Source: Planctomycetes bacterium RBG_16_43_13 (GTDB lineage: Bacteria > Planctomycetota > MHYJ01). From it: 17,964 bases of DNA. The stretch covers positions 1 through 17,964 of the forward strand of contig MHYJ01000065.1 in assembly GCA_001828445.1 (NCBI GenBank), read 5' to 3'. Under the pieces are notes generated by a model. The model was given only the letters and a program-made list of their open reading frames with translations, ran no database searches and had not been told where the DNA came from. Positions 1-7,876 of the stretch are shown one piece after another. Numbering within the stretch: position 1 is the stretch's first letter; every line of letters starts with the position of its first letter. The position numbers were made by a program, and so were the translations under genes.

Positions 1-80
1 TTATTCTTGCGGTCAACTAATACCTCTTTGCCCTTCTCCATCTTATACTGTTTCGAGCCGTCTCTCACGATTGCGTACAT
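1..80 (-). CDS. rplU: 50S ribosomal protein bL21, N-terminal fragment
   Basis: Only the first 26 codons are inside the window; the gene continues past the left edge. The reading is MYAIVRDGSKQYKMEKGKEV followed by LVDRKN, which fits the bL21 opening (MYAIV..GxKQYxVxxGxxxxV). bL21 is a structural protein of the large ribosomal subunit that binds 23S rRNA. A GGAG Shine-Dalgarno lies 7-8 bases before the ATG. It is the last gene seen of a minus-strand run, 39 bases after a 35-aa membrane peptide. In many bacteria rplU is followed by rpmA and obgE, which would lie outside this window, and rng is commonly nearby, as here. Identification rests on 26 residues but the motif is distinctive. Confidence 0.88.
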   Translation of the reverse strand, partial: MYAIVRDGSKQYKMEKGKEVLVDRKN

Positions 81-119
81 TTTTTTGTCTCCTTTTATAG
101 CAAATATATTTTCTACAGA

Positions 120-227
120 TTACTTTACCACCTTCTTCTTTTTCCATCGCCTAATTAGTTCGGGCAAACCAAGGAATAAAATTGCGGCCAAAATAATCCC
201 AGCGTAAAGTGCTAAAGCTGTCTCCAT
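120..227 (-). CDS. 35-aa single-pass membrane peptide
   Basis: This short ORF reads METALALYAGIILAAILFLG, then LPELIRRWKKKKVVK. It has one hydrophobic helix (about residues 5-22) and a strongly basic tail, so the tail should face the cytoplasm. A near-ideal Shine-Dalgarno (AGGAGG, 234-239) stands 6-7 bases before the ATG. The stop codon TAG of the upstream 59-aa gene (238-240) overlaps this Shine-Dalgarno, so the two are almost certainly translated as a coupled pair. Lengths and topology resemble small accessory subunits of membrane complexes, but no family is recognised. The good ribosome site and the tight coupling are the reasons to call it real. Confidence 0.7.
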   Translation of the reverse strand: METALALYAGIILAAILFLGLPELIRRWKKKKVVK

Positions 228-237
228 AAGTTTCCTC

Positions 238-417
238 CTATTTAGTAAAAAATATGTAGAATCCTACCATAATAATCCAAAAAATAACACCACCGACAGC
301 AAGGTTTATATTAAATCCTCTTTCACTCATTGCCATACCGAATATCATAGCACCTGCGCCAATATTAGCGAAATCGAGAAGTTTCTCGCCTATAGTTAGT
401 CGCTGTTGGTCGTTCAT
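238..417 (-). CDS. 59-aa two-helix membrane protein
   Basis: The protein begins MNDQQRLTIGEKLLDFANIG and ends in a very hydrophobic segment (VGGVIFWIIMVGFYIFF) followed by TK. Two membrane helices are likely, at about residues 17-31 and 38-57. No family is recognised. There is no Shine-Dalgarno before the ATG. Instead a plausible promoter (-35 TTGACT, -10 TACAGT) ends only 8 bases upstream, so the transcript may be leaderless. Its stop codon is embedded in the ribosome site of the 35-aa gene, and rplU follows, so this is probably the first gene of a short transcript 59 aa - 35 aa - rplU. It could also be read from rng upstream. Confidence 0.65.
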   Translation of the reverse strand: MNDQQRLTIGEKLLDFANIGAGAMIFGMAMSERGFNINLAVGGVIFWIIMVGFYIFFTK

Positions 418-425
418 CTAAACTA

Positions 426-454
426 ACTGTATCACAAAGGACATACGTAGTCAA
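426..454 (-). promoter_or_regulatory. sigma-70-like promoter for the 59-aa/35-aa/rplU run
   Basis: On the minus strand, TTGACT (449-454) is separated by 17 bases from TACAGT (426-431). These match consensus at 5/6 and 4/6 positions. The expected transcription start falls at or within a base or two of the ATG at 417, which has no Shine-Dalgarno. Confidence 0.4.
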
Positions 455-469
455 GGAGTGCTATCTCAC

Positions 470-487
470 GCCCCGTTAGAAATACCC
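470..487. repeat. single arm of the CCCCGTTAGAAAT palindromic repeat family
   Basis: GCCCCGTTAGAAATACC is identical over 17 bases to the left arm at 10271-10287. No clear matching right arm follows within 100 bases; TTCTAAACAG at 551-560 is at best a decayed one. The arm sits just upstream of the promoter at 426-454 (read on the minus strand). It is best explained as a truncated or decayed copy of the element seen complete at 10120-10200 and 10271-10349. Confidence 0.55.
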
Positions 488-563
488 AGATTACAGGATA
501 TTCTCTCCTTAATTAAAAAATAAATTATGTATCAAATATCAATTCCCAAGTTCTAAACAGCCC

Positions 564-767
564 TCATTTTTTCGAAAGCACCTCAAGTATGCGAACCGAC
601 AGGTAAAGGGATAAAGAACAGAAAATACCCTTTGCCAGGAAATACCATCCGATTGGGTCATTGTCAAACTCACCCTTAAAAACCTTATTGCCTACCAAGA
701 ATGAATAGACGCAAATTAACAAAACGGTAATTGCGGCTGTATTTATTAGAACCTTCAGGTTATTCAC
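564..767 (-). CDS. 67-aa two-helix membrane protein downstream of rng
   Basis: A small hydrophobic protein with two predicted membrane helices (about residues 7-25 and 43-60), joined by a short acidic loop (KGEFDNDP) and ending in a lysine-containing tail. The start is GTG at 765-767. An ATG two bases upstream runs straight into a stop, and AGGGG lies 8 bases before the GTG. It begins 23 bases after the rng stop, so it is very likely co-transcribed with rng. No family is recognised. It could be a membrane partner of the RNase or simply an unrelated passenger; the sequence does not decide. No clear terminator follows it. Confidence 0.65.
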   Translation of the reverse strand: MNNLKVLINTAAITVLLICVYSFLVGNKVFKGEFDNDPIGWYFLAKGIFCSLSLYLSVRILEVLSKK

Positions 768-790
768 ATTCTTGTCCCCTTAATTAAAAC

Positions 791-2353
791 TTATCTCACG
801 TAGTCCACGACCTTCTCCCCCTGTTCGTTGTAGCCGACGAGTTCGACCTTATCTACGGGGAGGTCTTTCGAGGATGTTATATGTATTCGCTTATTGGATT
901 GCAACTGTAATTTTTCTATGTTGCCTGTTTTTGAGTTGATGAAGTTTAGGACGTCGGAGTTGACGCGGAGTTCGACTACGGATATGTCGTCCCGCTCCAA
1001 TGTGATTTTCAGTTGTCGGATGATTTCGAGTCCTATTGATTCGACATTTTTAATCATTCCTGTGCCGTTACAGGTAGGGCAGGTGTCATAGGAGATGAAG
1101 CGGAGAGAGGGGCGGGTTTTCTGGCGGGCGATTTGGACGATGCAGAATTGGGACATAGGGAGGATGACCATCTGGCTGGCGTCTCTCTTGGCATCATTGA
1201 GCATAGAGTTCTCGATTTGTCTCCTGTGTCTCTCTAATTTTATATCGATGTAGTCGATGACGATAACGCCGCCGAGGTCGCGGAGGCGGAGCTGACGCAT
1301 AATGGAGCGGGATGCCTCAAGGTTTGTTTTGAAGGACGTCTCTTCAGGAGTTTTTTCCCTGACGAAGCGGCCTGAGTTTACGTCTATGGTGGTCATTGCC
1401 TCTGTCTGCTCGATGACGATGGAGCCGCCGGAGGGGAGGGAGACGGACCTGTGGCTTAGTTCCTCGATTTGACCCTCGATGCCGTATTTGTGGAAGAGGG
1501 GCATAGCGCCGCTGTAGTATTTGACGCGGTCTTTATATTTTGTGAGGGATGTTTCGAAGAAGTCGAGGAGGCGGCTGTAGATGGTGGCGTCATCAACGAT
1601 AACCTCGTCTATATCTTTTGCGAAGGTATCCCTGATGGTGCGGATTACCATATCACTCTCGTGATACATTAGGAAGGGCGGATGTGAGTTCGCACTGCGG
1701 GCGAGTGCGGATGACCAGAGACGAGTGAGATAACTCAGGTCTCCCTTCAAATCAGCCGGGGTCGTATCGTGGCTGGCGGTCCTGATGATGAAGCCCAAAT
1801 TGTGGACCGGCGACAACTCCTTCAATGCCCGACGCAGATATACTCTCTGACGCGCATCAGTGATTTTCTTCGATACGCCCAATTGGTTAGACATAGGTGT
1901 AAGGACTAAGAATCTACCGGGTAAACTTACCTCCATCGTGAGCGATGGTCCCTTTTCGCCAAATTCATCTCGTATTACTTGGACTATAATCTCCTGCCCG
2001 ACTTTAAGAATGTCCTGTATGTGTCTTTCCCTGTGCGGTCTGAATCTATTAGATTTTCTTATAGGTGGTTTCCTCTCGCCTGGTGAATAGACCTCTGATA
2101 TATGTAGGAAGCCGTTTTTCTCAAGTCCTATATTTACGAAGGCGGCTTGTAAGCTCGGATGAACGTTTTCTACTTTTCCCTTATAGATATTGCCCACCAG
2201 TGTAGCGCGGGACGACCTCTCCACATAAAACTCGTCAAGTATGCCATTCGAGGTGATAGCTACGCGTGACTCCTCTTTTTCGAGGGCGTTTATAAGCATC
2301 CTCTTTGTTATAGAAACTTTTGTTGCCTCTAATATCGGGCTTACTGGTATCAT
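791..2353 (-). CDS. rng: Ribonuclease G/E family endoribonuclease
   Basis: RNase E/G is a single-strand-specific endoribonuclease acting in rRNA/tRNA maturation and mRNA decay. An S1 RNA-binding domain occupies about residues 50-145 (GNIYKGKVENVHPSLQAAFV). The catalytic core follows, with metal-binding aspartates in TIDVNSGRF (D324) and GGVIVIDYIDI (D367). The zinc-link motif CPTCNGTG is present (C425, C428). At 520 aa it has RNase G length and lacks the RNase E scaffold tail. The first ATG (2353) has no Shine-Dalgarno but lies 14 bases after a perfect -10 box. An alternative ATG at 2299 (M19) would trim an atypical N-terminal extension but has GAGG directly abutting the start. Neighbouring DUF2344 and rplU genes match a common conserved cluster. 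Confidence 0.95.
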   Translation of the reverse strand: MIPVSPILEATKVSITKRMLINALEKEESRVAITSNGILDEFYVERSSRATLVGNIYKGKVENVHPSLQAAFVNIGLEKNGFLHISEVYSPGERKPPIRKSNRFRPHRERHIQDILKVGQEIIVQVIRDEFGEKGPSLTMEVSLPGRFLVLTPMSNQLGVSKKITDARQRVYLRRALKELSPVHNLGFIIRTASHDTTPADLKGDLSYLTRLWSSALARSANSHPPFLMYHESDMVIRTIRDTFAKDIDEVIVDDATIYSRLLDFFETSLTKYKDRVKYYSGAMPLFHKYGIEGQIEELSHRSVSLPSGGSIVIEQTEAMTTIDVNSGRFVREKTPEETSFKTNLEASRSIMRQLRLRDLGGVIVIDYIDIKLERHRRQIENSMLNDAKRDASQMVILPMSQFCIVQIARQKTRPSLRFISYDTCPTCNGTGMIKNVESIGLEIIRQLKITLERDDISVVELRVNSDVLNFINSKTGNIEKLQLQSNKRIHITSSKDLPVDKVELVGYNEQGEKVVDYVR

Positions 2354-2367
2354 ATAAGTAATGTTAG

Positions 2368-2395
2368 ATTATAGGTTTAGAAACGTGTCTGTCAA
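2368..2395 (-). promoter_or_regulatory. consensus sigma-70 promoter for rng
   Basis: On the minus strand, TTGACA (2390-2395) and TATAAT (2368-2373) are both perfect matches, spaced by 16 bases. Transcription would start about 7 bases before the annotated rng ATG, giving an extremely short 5' leader without a Shine-Dalgarno. It lies between the DUF2344 gene and rng and would uncouple rng from the secretin operon. Confidence 0.65.
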
Positions 2396-2420
2396 GGAGT
2401 TACTTTCTAGATTGTATAAA

Positions 2421-3065
2421 TTAACGTCTCCCTATTTCTGTTCTTGCCTTTGTGATGCGTATATCAGGGGATGGTACCTCTATGCCGAGTGCTTTTAGGA
2501 CTTCTTCAGGTTTTGCTGTGCCTGAGTCGGTTATCTTTATCTTGAGAGATATGGTATCGCCGTTTAGTGTTATGGCAAGGGCATACTTTCTGACATCTAT
2601 GAGCTTTGTTCCTTTGTCAGATTGGCGCTCCAATATAACCTCTGGGGTTTTTAGAAAGTTATCGATTCTTGTATTGATTCCCTTGAGAAAATCCTGCATT
2701 GGCTTGAGAAATTTGGCATCATACTCTACGAACTCAATCACGCTCCTATTTTTTCTATCGAATGGTTCTACACTTTTTATTTTAATACCTTCGGGCATTT
2801 GCATATTTATCCTTATTTCTATCTGTTTAGGGGCTATCCAAGAGGTGAGTTCTACCTCGGCTATCTCGTCGAAGGACTCTATACCTATACCTAATGCGGT
2901 AGGGAATGAAATGTGTGGGTGAGGGTTAAACCCCTCCGTAAAGTGAAGCGGTAATTCTGTCCGACGAAGAGCCCGCTCAAACGTCCTCATCAAGTCGTGG
3001 TGTGATAGAAATCGTAACTTTCCTTCTTTGGTAAAATGTATCCTAAAGGGGAATATGTTGGACAT
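2421..3065 (-). CDS. TIGR03936 / DUF2344 family protein
   Basis: The 214-aa protein shows the family's conserved N-terminal region: a KEGKLRFLSHHDLMRTFERA segment (about residues 14-33), then LRRTELPLHFTEGFNPHPHI and SFPTALGIGIES. In many genomes this domain is fused to, or encoded beside, a B12-binding radical SAM protein (TIGR03960) and next to rng and rplU. A role linked to RNA modification has been suspected but is not established. Here rng follows, but no radical SAM gene precedes it: a T4P secretin lies upstream, with a 72-base gap. No strong Shine-Dalgarno is visible at the ATG. The family call is firm; the function is unknown. Confidence 0.88.
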   Translation of the reverse strand: MSNIFPFRIHFTKEGKLRFLSHHDLMRTFERALRRTELPLHFTEGFNPHPHISFPTALGIGIESFDEIAEVELTSWIAPKQIEIRINMQMPEGIKIKSVEPFDRKNRSVIEFVEYDAKFLKPMQDFLKGINTRIDNFLKTPEVILERQSDKGTKLIDVRKYALAITLNGDTISLKIKITDSGTAKPEEVLKALGIEVPSPDIRITKARTEIGRR

Positions 3066-3137
3066 AAGGATTTATGCTATGAGGTGCTTTTTTATAAAGC
3101 AACAACGATTATAACTATCTATGACTTAATAATTGCG

Positions 3138-5024
3138 TTATTGTTTCTTTAATTGCTCCAGTTCTTTTTCTGCCTCCTCATCCCGCTTTTCTTGAATCCT
3201 CTCAAGTTCTTCCTCGCCCTCTTTTTTCTTTAATTCTTCGAGTTTTCTCTGTTCATCAAATAGACGTTGTTTAAGGAGTGCATCAAGGTTTTCGCCGGTT
3301 ATAGAACTACCTCTTACGATGCGAGGGGTGATGAATATTATCAAGTGCGTGCGGATTGTAGATTCATCTTTTTGTTTGAATGCATAGCCGGCTATTGGTA
3401 TATCGCCGAGTAATGGTAACTTCCTTTCCTCGAGAGATGTAGTGGAAGAAGTTAGCCCACCTAACATTGCTGTTAGTCCGCTATCTATGACCATCTTAGT
3501 TACTGCAGTAGTTTGAGAGATACGAGGCAGATCTATGACCTGGCCACCAGCAGTAAATGTTTCAAAGCCGGGATGGGTAGCTGACGTGCCTGTCAGTAGC
3601 TCATTCTGTGGTATGATTGTCATAATTACTTTATTTGCGTCTTTTACAATAGTAGGTATTACAAATAGCTGGAACCCCACCTTTACAGGTGATTTGCTTC
3701 CTTCAGTGATGGTTGTGGTAACGTTTCCATCATCATTTGTCACTGTAACTGTAGCGTAAGGAACCGATTCGCCAACGAATATGGTCGCTTCTGTACCGTC
3801 GAGGGCGGCTATAGTAGGTCTTTGCTCTATACGGCTGTATGCATCCCTCTTAAAGATACGAAGCATTGCAGTAACATCATATTGGGTTAAGAAATAGTGA
3901 CCTCCTCCAGGATAGTTTGAACTAATTGCAAATGGCAGTCGTGTTATGCTCTCTGCCGGTGTTGTTCCTGTTGTATCTCTTACTGGATTGGCTGAAACAG
4001 TTATACCATCATCAGCACCTGACGTAAAATTCATACCGAAGTTCAAGAGGTCCTCGTTTGTGGTAGTTACAAACTTTACATCTATCAGAACCTGCTCCGG
4101 CTCTATGTCGAGTTTAGAAATAATCGACTCTATCTTATCGAGGGCTGGTTTGGTATCAGTTACAACGAGAGATTTGGATTTTATGTCATATTCCATATTA
4201 CCTATAACTTTGCCCGTTGCATCTTTAGATAAAACAGTATTTATTATTTTTAGAATAGTGAAATCCTTTATTATTGCATCTTGAGTTGATGGTGGGGTTG
4301 GAGTAGCGCCCTTTATGTATTTATTTGACTCAACCTGTGCCCTATAGCTTTGAGGGGGGTCTATATATTTGAGCGTGAATACCCTTGTCTCGAGTTGTAG
4401 ACGTAATTCCTTTGGGTCAACTATTCTTACGATATTGTATTTCTCCTTAACAGTGGTGAAGCCAACGGTTTTTACTACACTGTCTAATAAATCCATCCAC
4501 GGGACGTCCTTTACATTTAGGGTAATGCTACCTTTTACATCTGGTGAGATTATGATGCTGATACCACTTATTTTTGCTATTACATTTACGACTTCTGTAA
4601 CAGGAGCGCCAACCATATCAAGTGTAATCCGTGGTGGTTTAGTTATCTTTATAAGTTGTGGGGTATCTTGCTCTACTATTAGTCCCGCCATATCGAGAAT
4701 TGCATCAAGGGCTGTCTTGAACGGTACTTCTTTTAACTCTATGGTTATGCGGTCGGTGTCTGTAATGTTTTTTGTGTCAAGGACAATATTTATCCTTGTC
4801 TGCCGTCTAAGGTCATCCAGCACTTCCTTAATTGTAGCATCTTTTTTGGAGATAGTTACTATGCCAAGGTCTCTCATTGTTTCCGCAAAGACCTTGTCCT
4901 GCAGTGCCTTCTTTTCATCGTTCTTCTCCTGCCCAGAGGCAGAACGGATGTCTAAAGCTGTTGTGATAAGAGTAGAAAAGGTAATCGCAAATAGAACTGT
5001 GGACGCCAATTTATTTACCCTCAT
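3138..5024 (-). CDS. pilQ: Type IV pilus secretin, PilQ-like
   Basis: This is an outer-membrane secretin, the channel for an extended pilus or secreted substrate. A signal peptide occupies about residues 1-31 (ending SASGQ). Two STN/AMIN-like N-domains follow (about 60-128 and 132-203), then an N1-type domain (about 212-305). The beta-barrel secretin domain is about 385-570, with hallmarks VFVGESVPY-type (TIFVGESVPYA, 414-424) and LPLLGDIPIAGYAF (536-549), closing at LIIFITPRIV. The C-terminal 55 residues are an unusual highly charged, probably helical Glu/Lys-rich tail. GGAGG lies just upstream of the ATG. It is 46 bases after a PilP-like gene. A type II secretion role is less likely given the PilP-like partner. 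Confidence 0.9.
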   Translation of the reverse strand: MRVNKLASTVLFAITFSTLITTALDIRSASGQEKNDEKKALQDKVFAETMRDLGIVTISKKDATIKEVLDDLRRQTRINIVLDTKNITDTDRITIELKEVPFKTALDAILDMAGLIVEQDTPQLIKITKPPRITLDMVGAPVTEVVNVIAKISGISIIISPDVKGSITLNVKDVPWMDLLDSVVKTVGFTTVKEKYNIVRIVDPKELRLQLETRVFTLKYIDPPQSYRAQVESNKYIKGATPTPPSTQDAIIKDFTILKIINTVLSKDATGKVIGNMEYDIKSKSLVVTDTKPALDKIESIISKLDIEPEQVLIDVKFVTTTNEDLLNFGMNFTSGADDGITVSANPVRDTTGTTPAESITRLPFAISSNYPGGGHYFLTQYDVTAMLRIFKRDAYSRIEQRPTIAALDGTEATIFVGESVPYATVTVTNDDGNVTTTITEGSKSPVKVGFQLFVIPTIVKDANKVIMTIIPQNELLTGTSATHPGFETFTAGGQVIDLPRISQTTAVTKMVIDSGLTAMLGGLTSSTTSLEERKLPLLGDIPIAGYAFKQKDESTIRTHLIIFITPRIVRGSSITGENLDALLKQRLFDEQRKLEELKKKEGEEELERIQEKRDEEAEKELEQLKKQ

Positions 5025-5070
5025 ATTCCCTCCAATAAAAGATCTTAAAATAAAATTCCTTTCTTAACGT

Positions 5071-6666
5071 TTATTGTCTCTTAATATATATTGGCAATTC
5101 TTCGTCTTTATACGAGAATATAACTTGGTCTTTGTTAATCTTCTTCACCAATATCCCGCCGCCTACGGGGTCTCCCTCCCTTACCGCCTTACCATTTACT
5201 ATTGCATAGGAATTTGAAACGGTGAGGTATACTGTTTCTTTGATACTCATATCGCTACCGAGGATAGAGAACTTTGCATCTACCTCCGTTGGCTTATTTT
5301 CTAAGTAATATGCTATGCCGTTTACCTGTATATTCCGCCGCATTATCTCTTCCCTATTAGAAACACGTTCAGCCAATTTGGTTGCCTTTGCTAGTACTTC
5401 TTCCACAGCCGTTTTATACTCCGTACCGATAAGGGCATCTCTGGCTGATACTGACTTTAGTTGGTTATAGAGTGGTGTAATCTCCTTCCAGCTGTTTTGA
5501 TTGAATTTGTCAACTATGTTCTTGTATAGTTGAGATGCTTCATTATAAGCATACTCTGCACCCGGATATAGTTGTTCTGCCCTCTGCCTGAGTTTTGTTA
5601 ATTTGTCTCTGTAGATGGGGCTTTTTACTATATCTATTAGCCCTTTATAGATTTTAACAAATCGTTCGTAGGTGGCTTTTAGCCCTATCTCATTTTTAGA
5701 CGCTTTTTCTAAATCTTGCGATAGTTTCTCTATCTCTGCCATATATCGTTCCACATCTTGCTGGTTTATTACGAGGGACTTTTCTCCGCTCCAATCCTCT
5801 GAATCGCTAGAAGAAGGTCTCACTATTGGCGTATTGCCTTCTTTTCCACTTAGGACGTGCGATTTCCTGAACGGGTCTCTCCTCCCCTTCTGTGAAACCG
5901 CAGGAGAAAGGTTCCCCATCGCATCTGCAGAACTTGCTACTATTAAGAAGTTCATATTAGCAGTACTGGTGTCGGACTCTAATATCCTGCCATAATTATC
6001 CAAGTATGCCTTATATGATATGCCTGCCTCGCTTACTTCCGCAACAGTAATCTCTACATCTTTATTTAGATATTTCTTTTTCTGCTTACCTGCTACTTTT
6101 ACGTTACCAGTTATCAGAATGTTTCCAGCAACTATTGGATTACATATCTTTACTTTTATGTTGCTTCCTTCTTTTAACAGTTCTTTCTGCTTCAGTGCGA
6201 AGAGTGCTACAGATATGGTAGGGTATATCTCGTCCTTAGGTGAAATCTCCCAATATTTTTTATTGCCAGACGGGTCTGTCGATTCTAAAGACCTTATTCC
6301 CCCAGATTCCGCTAATTCGGCGGATATACTTCTGGTGTTATCTGACACCGTGTAGGTAAATGAAGTAGAGTTGAGTTCTTTATTAAGCACTGCCTTTATA
6401 GTTACTGACATACTGGTATCAGATATGTAGAGTTCCCCCTCCTCTGAATAGTCGTATCCGAGGGAGGCAGGCGTACGCGGCGTTAAACGATTATGCTGGT
6501 AACCACTATGCCTATTTCCTGCTGTAACCTTATACCAGCTATCAATTGCACTACTTATAGCGGATATCTTCTTTGCCTTCTCCTGTTGGTAAAGGGCGGA
6601 ACCCACCTTCACGCCCCCCAAAATAGCTATCCCCATCGCTATTATTGCTAAGACAACTTTTTTCAT
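5071..6666 (-). CDS. PilP-like inner-membrane protein paired with the secretin
   Basis: The 531-aa protein has an N-terminal membrane anchor (residues 4-24, VVLAIIAMGIAILGGVKVG). A beta-rich region (about 55-245) follows, then GRRDPFR (261-267), which resembles the RDPF motif of PilP. Next is a long helical, probably coiled-coil section (300-445). The C-terminal domain (447-531) reads VNGIAYYLENKP, then AIVNGKAVREGD and a short beta tail, resembling the homology-region domain of PilP/GspC/GspB that docks on secretin N-domains. It precedes pilQ by 46 bases and has its own consensus promoter. It probably bridges inner membrane and secretin. It is much longer than typical PilP (about 170-180 aa). 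PilP-like is an inference from motifs and context. Confidence 0.6.
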   Translation of the reverse strand: MKKVVLAIIAMGIAILGGVKVGSALYQQEKAKKISAISSAIDSWYKVTAGNRHSGYQHNRLTPRTPASLGYDYSEEGELYISDTSMSVTIKAVLNKELNSTSFTYTVSDNTRSISAELAESGGIRSLESTDPSGNKKYWEISPKDEIYPTISVALFALKQKELLKEGSNIKVKICNPIVAGNILITGNVKVAGKQKKKYLNKDVEITVAEVSEAGISYKAYLDNYGRILESDTSTANMNFLIVASSADAMGNLSPAVSQKGRRDPFRKSHVLSGKEGNTPIVRPSSSDSEDWSGEKSLVINQQDVERYMAEIEKLSQDLEKASKNEIGLKATYERFVKIYKGLIDIVKSPIYRDKLTKLRQRAEQLYPGAEYAYNEASQLYKNIVDKFNQNSWKEITPLYNQLKSVSARDALIGTEYKTAVEEVLAKATKLAERVSNREEIMRRNIQVNGIAYYLENKPTEVDAKFSILGSDMSIKETVYLTVSNSYAIVNGKAVREGDPVGGGILVKKINKDQVIFSYKDEELPIYIKRQ

Positions 6667-6705
6667 AGATATCTTCTTATCCCCTTAAAGTTTATTGGCT
6701 TAACA

Positions 6706-6733
6706 ATTATAATACAAAATTCCCAGTTGTCAA
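6706..6733 (-). promoter_or_regulatory. consensus sigma-70 promoter for the PilP-like/pilQ operon
   Basis: On the minus strand, TTGACA (6728-6733) and TATAAT (6706-6711) are perfect hexamers with a 16-base spacer. Transcription should start near 6699, leaving a leader of about 33 bases before the ATG at 6666. This separates mnmA from the pilus genes. Confidence 0.7.
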
Positions 6734-6775
6734 TACTAAAGTTTGCAAAATCAGCAATCGACAAAGAGATTTATA

Positions 6776-7876
6776 TTATTTATCCCCCTTCTCTATCCAT
6801 CCGCCGCCGATTACCACGTCGTCCTGATAGAATACCGCCGCCTGTCCTGGCGTTACAGCTCTCTGCGGTCTGGCGAACTGCACAAGAACACTGTTACCTT
6901 TCAGAACCTCCACCTCACTTTGTGCGGCTGTGTGGTTATACCTTATTTTACTATCTGCCCGTATGTGCGTGCCTATATCAGGTGGCTCAATCGAAACCCA
7001 GTTCACATTTCTTACGAGCATTATCTCTCTCAATAAATCCTTGTCATCTCCGATTGTTACTGTATTTTCCTCTGCATTGATGTCCACTACATAGGCGGGC
7101 TTCCCGAGCGCGATGCCCAGTCCCTTTCTCTGTCCTATTGTAAAAAGCTGATAACCGCTATGTTTGCCGACGACCTTGCCATCCATAGTTCTTACAATGC
7201 CTTCACTGATATTTTCTGGGACTTTTTCAGCCAAGAGCCGCCCGTAGTTATCATCTGGGATGAAGCATATCTCTTGGCTTTCAGGTTTATCCTTTGCAGG
7301 CAAATTTTCTCGGAGAGCTATCTCCCGCACCTCTTGCTTCAGGTAGTTGCCTACAGGGAAGAGCGTCCTCGCAAGTTGCAACTGGCTCAAGCCGAAAAGG
7401 GCATATGACTGGTCCTTGCTGGGATCTTTACCTCTTTTGAGTAAGAAGCGGTCGCCATTTCCATTAGTATTAAGGTGTTCCACTCTTGCGTAGTGTCCGG
7501 TCGCTATCGTATCCGCATCCAACCCATTAGCATATTCAAAGAGTTTCCCGAACTTGAGGAGTTTGTTACACATTACGCATGGGTTCGGTGTCCTGCCCCT
7601 GTTGTATTCACTGACGAAGTAGTTAATTATTGTGTTGAACTCTTGCTCGAAGTTTAGGATGTAAAATGGTATGCCAAGAATATCCGCCGTCCGCCGTGCA
7701 TCGTATGCATCTTCTGCGCTACAGCAGGAGTGCCAACCCGTGTGCTCGCTTTTGAATGAGGCACCATTACGCATAAATACGCCGACGACGTCATATCCAT
7801 CTCGTTTAAGCAGATATGCGGAGACGCTACTATCTATGCCGCCGCTCATCGCAAGTAGAACCCGCTTTTTAGACAT
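6776..7876 (-). CDS. mnmA: tRNA-specific 2-thiouridylase MnmA
   Basis: MnmA transfers sulfur to C2 of the wobble uridine (U34) in tRNAs for Lys, Glu and Gln, using ATP and a sulfur relay. The PP-loop SGGIDSSV is at residues 11-18. The catalytic nucleophile is C103 in NPCVMCNK and the partner cysteine is C204 in ESQEICFIP. Further landmarks are TGHYAR, KDQSYALF and the C-terminal VTPGQAAVFY. At 366 aa it has the usual full length. The ATG at 7876 has no obvious Shine-Dalgarno; the coding sense SxGG start position fits the family. It is separated from the pilus operon by 109 bases holding that operon's promoter, so mnmA is probably monocistronic. Confidence 0.96.
   Translation of the reverse strand: MSKKRVLLAMSGGIDSSVSAYLLKRDGYDVVGVFMRNGASFKSEHTGWHSCCSAEDAYDARRTADILGIPFYILNFEQEFNTIINYFVSEYNRGRTPNPCVMCNKLLKFGKLFEYANGLDADTIATGHYARVEHLNTNGNGDRFLLKRGKDPSKDQSYALFGLSQLQLARTLFPVGNYLKQEVREIALRENLPAKDKPESQEICFIPDDNYGRLLAEKVPENISEGIVRTMDGKVVGKHSGYQLFTIGQRKGLGIALGKPAYVVDINAEENTVTIGDDKDLLREIMLVRNVNWVSIEPPDIGTHIRADSKIRYNHTAAQSEVEVLKGNSVLVQFARPQRAVTPGQAAVFYQDDVVIGGGWIEKGDK

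Noticed and set aside
3085..3101. TGCTTT/AAAGCA hairpin between the secretin and DUF2344 genes as a terminator
   Set aside because: The stem is only 6 bp, AT-rich, and no T-tract follows on the minus strand, so read-through into the DUF2344 gene is likely.
4369..5067. 232-aa plus-strand ORF antisense to pilQ, and several similar plus-strand frames in the left half
   Set aside because: They are shadows of the well-supported minus-strand genes and lack ribosome sites or recognisable motifs.
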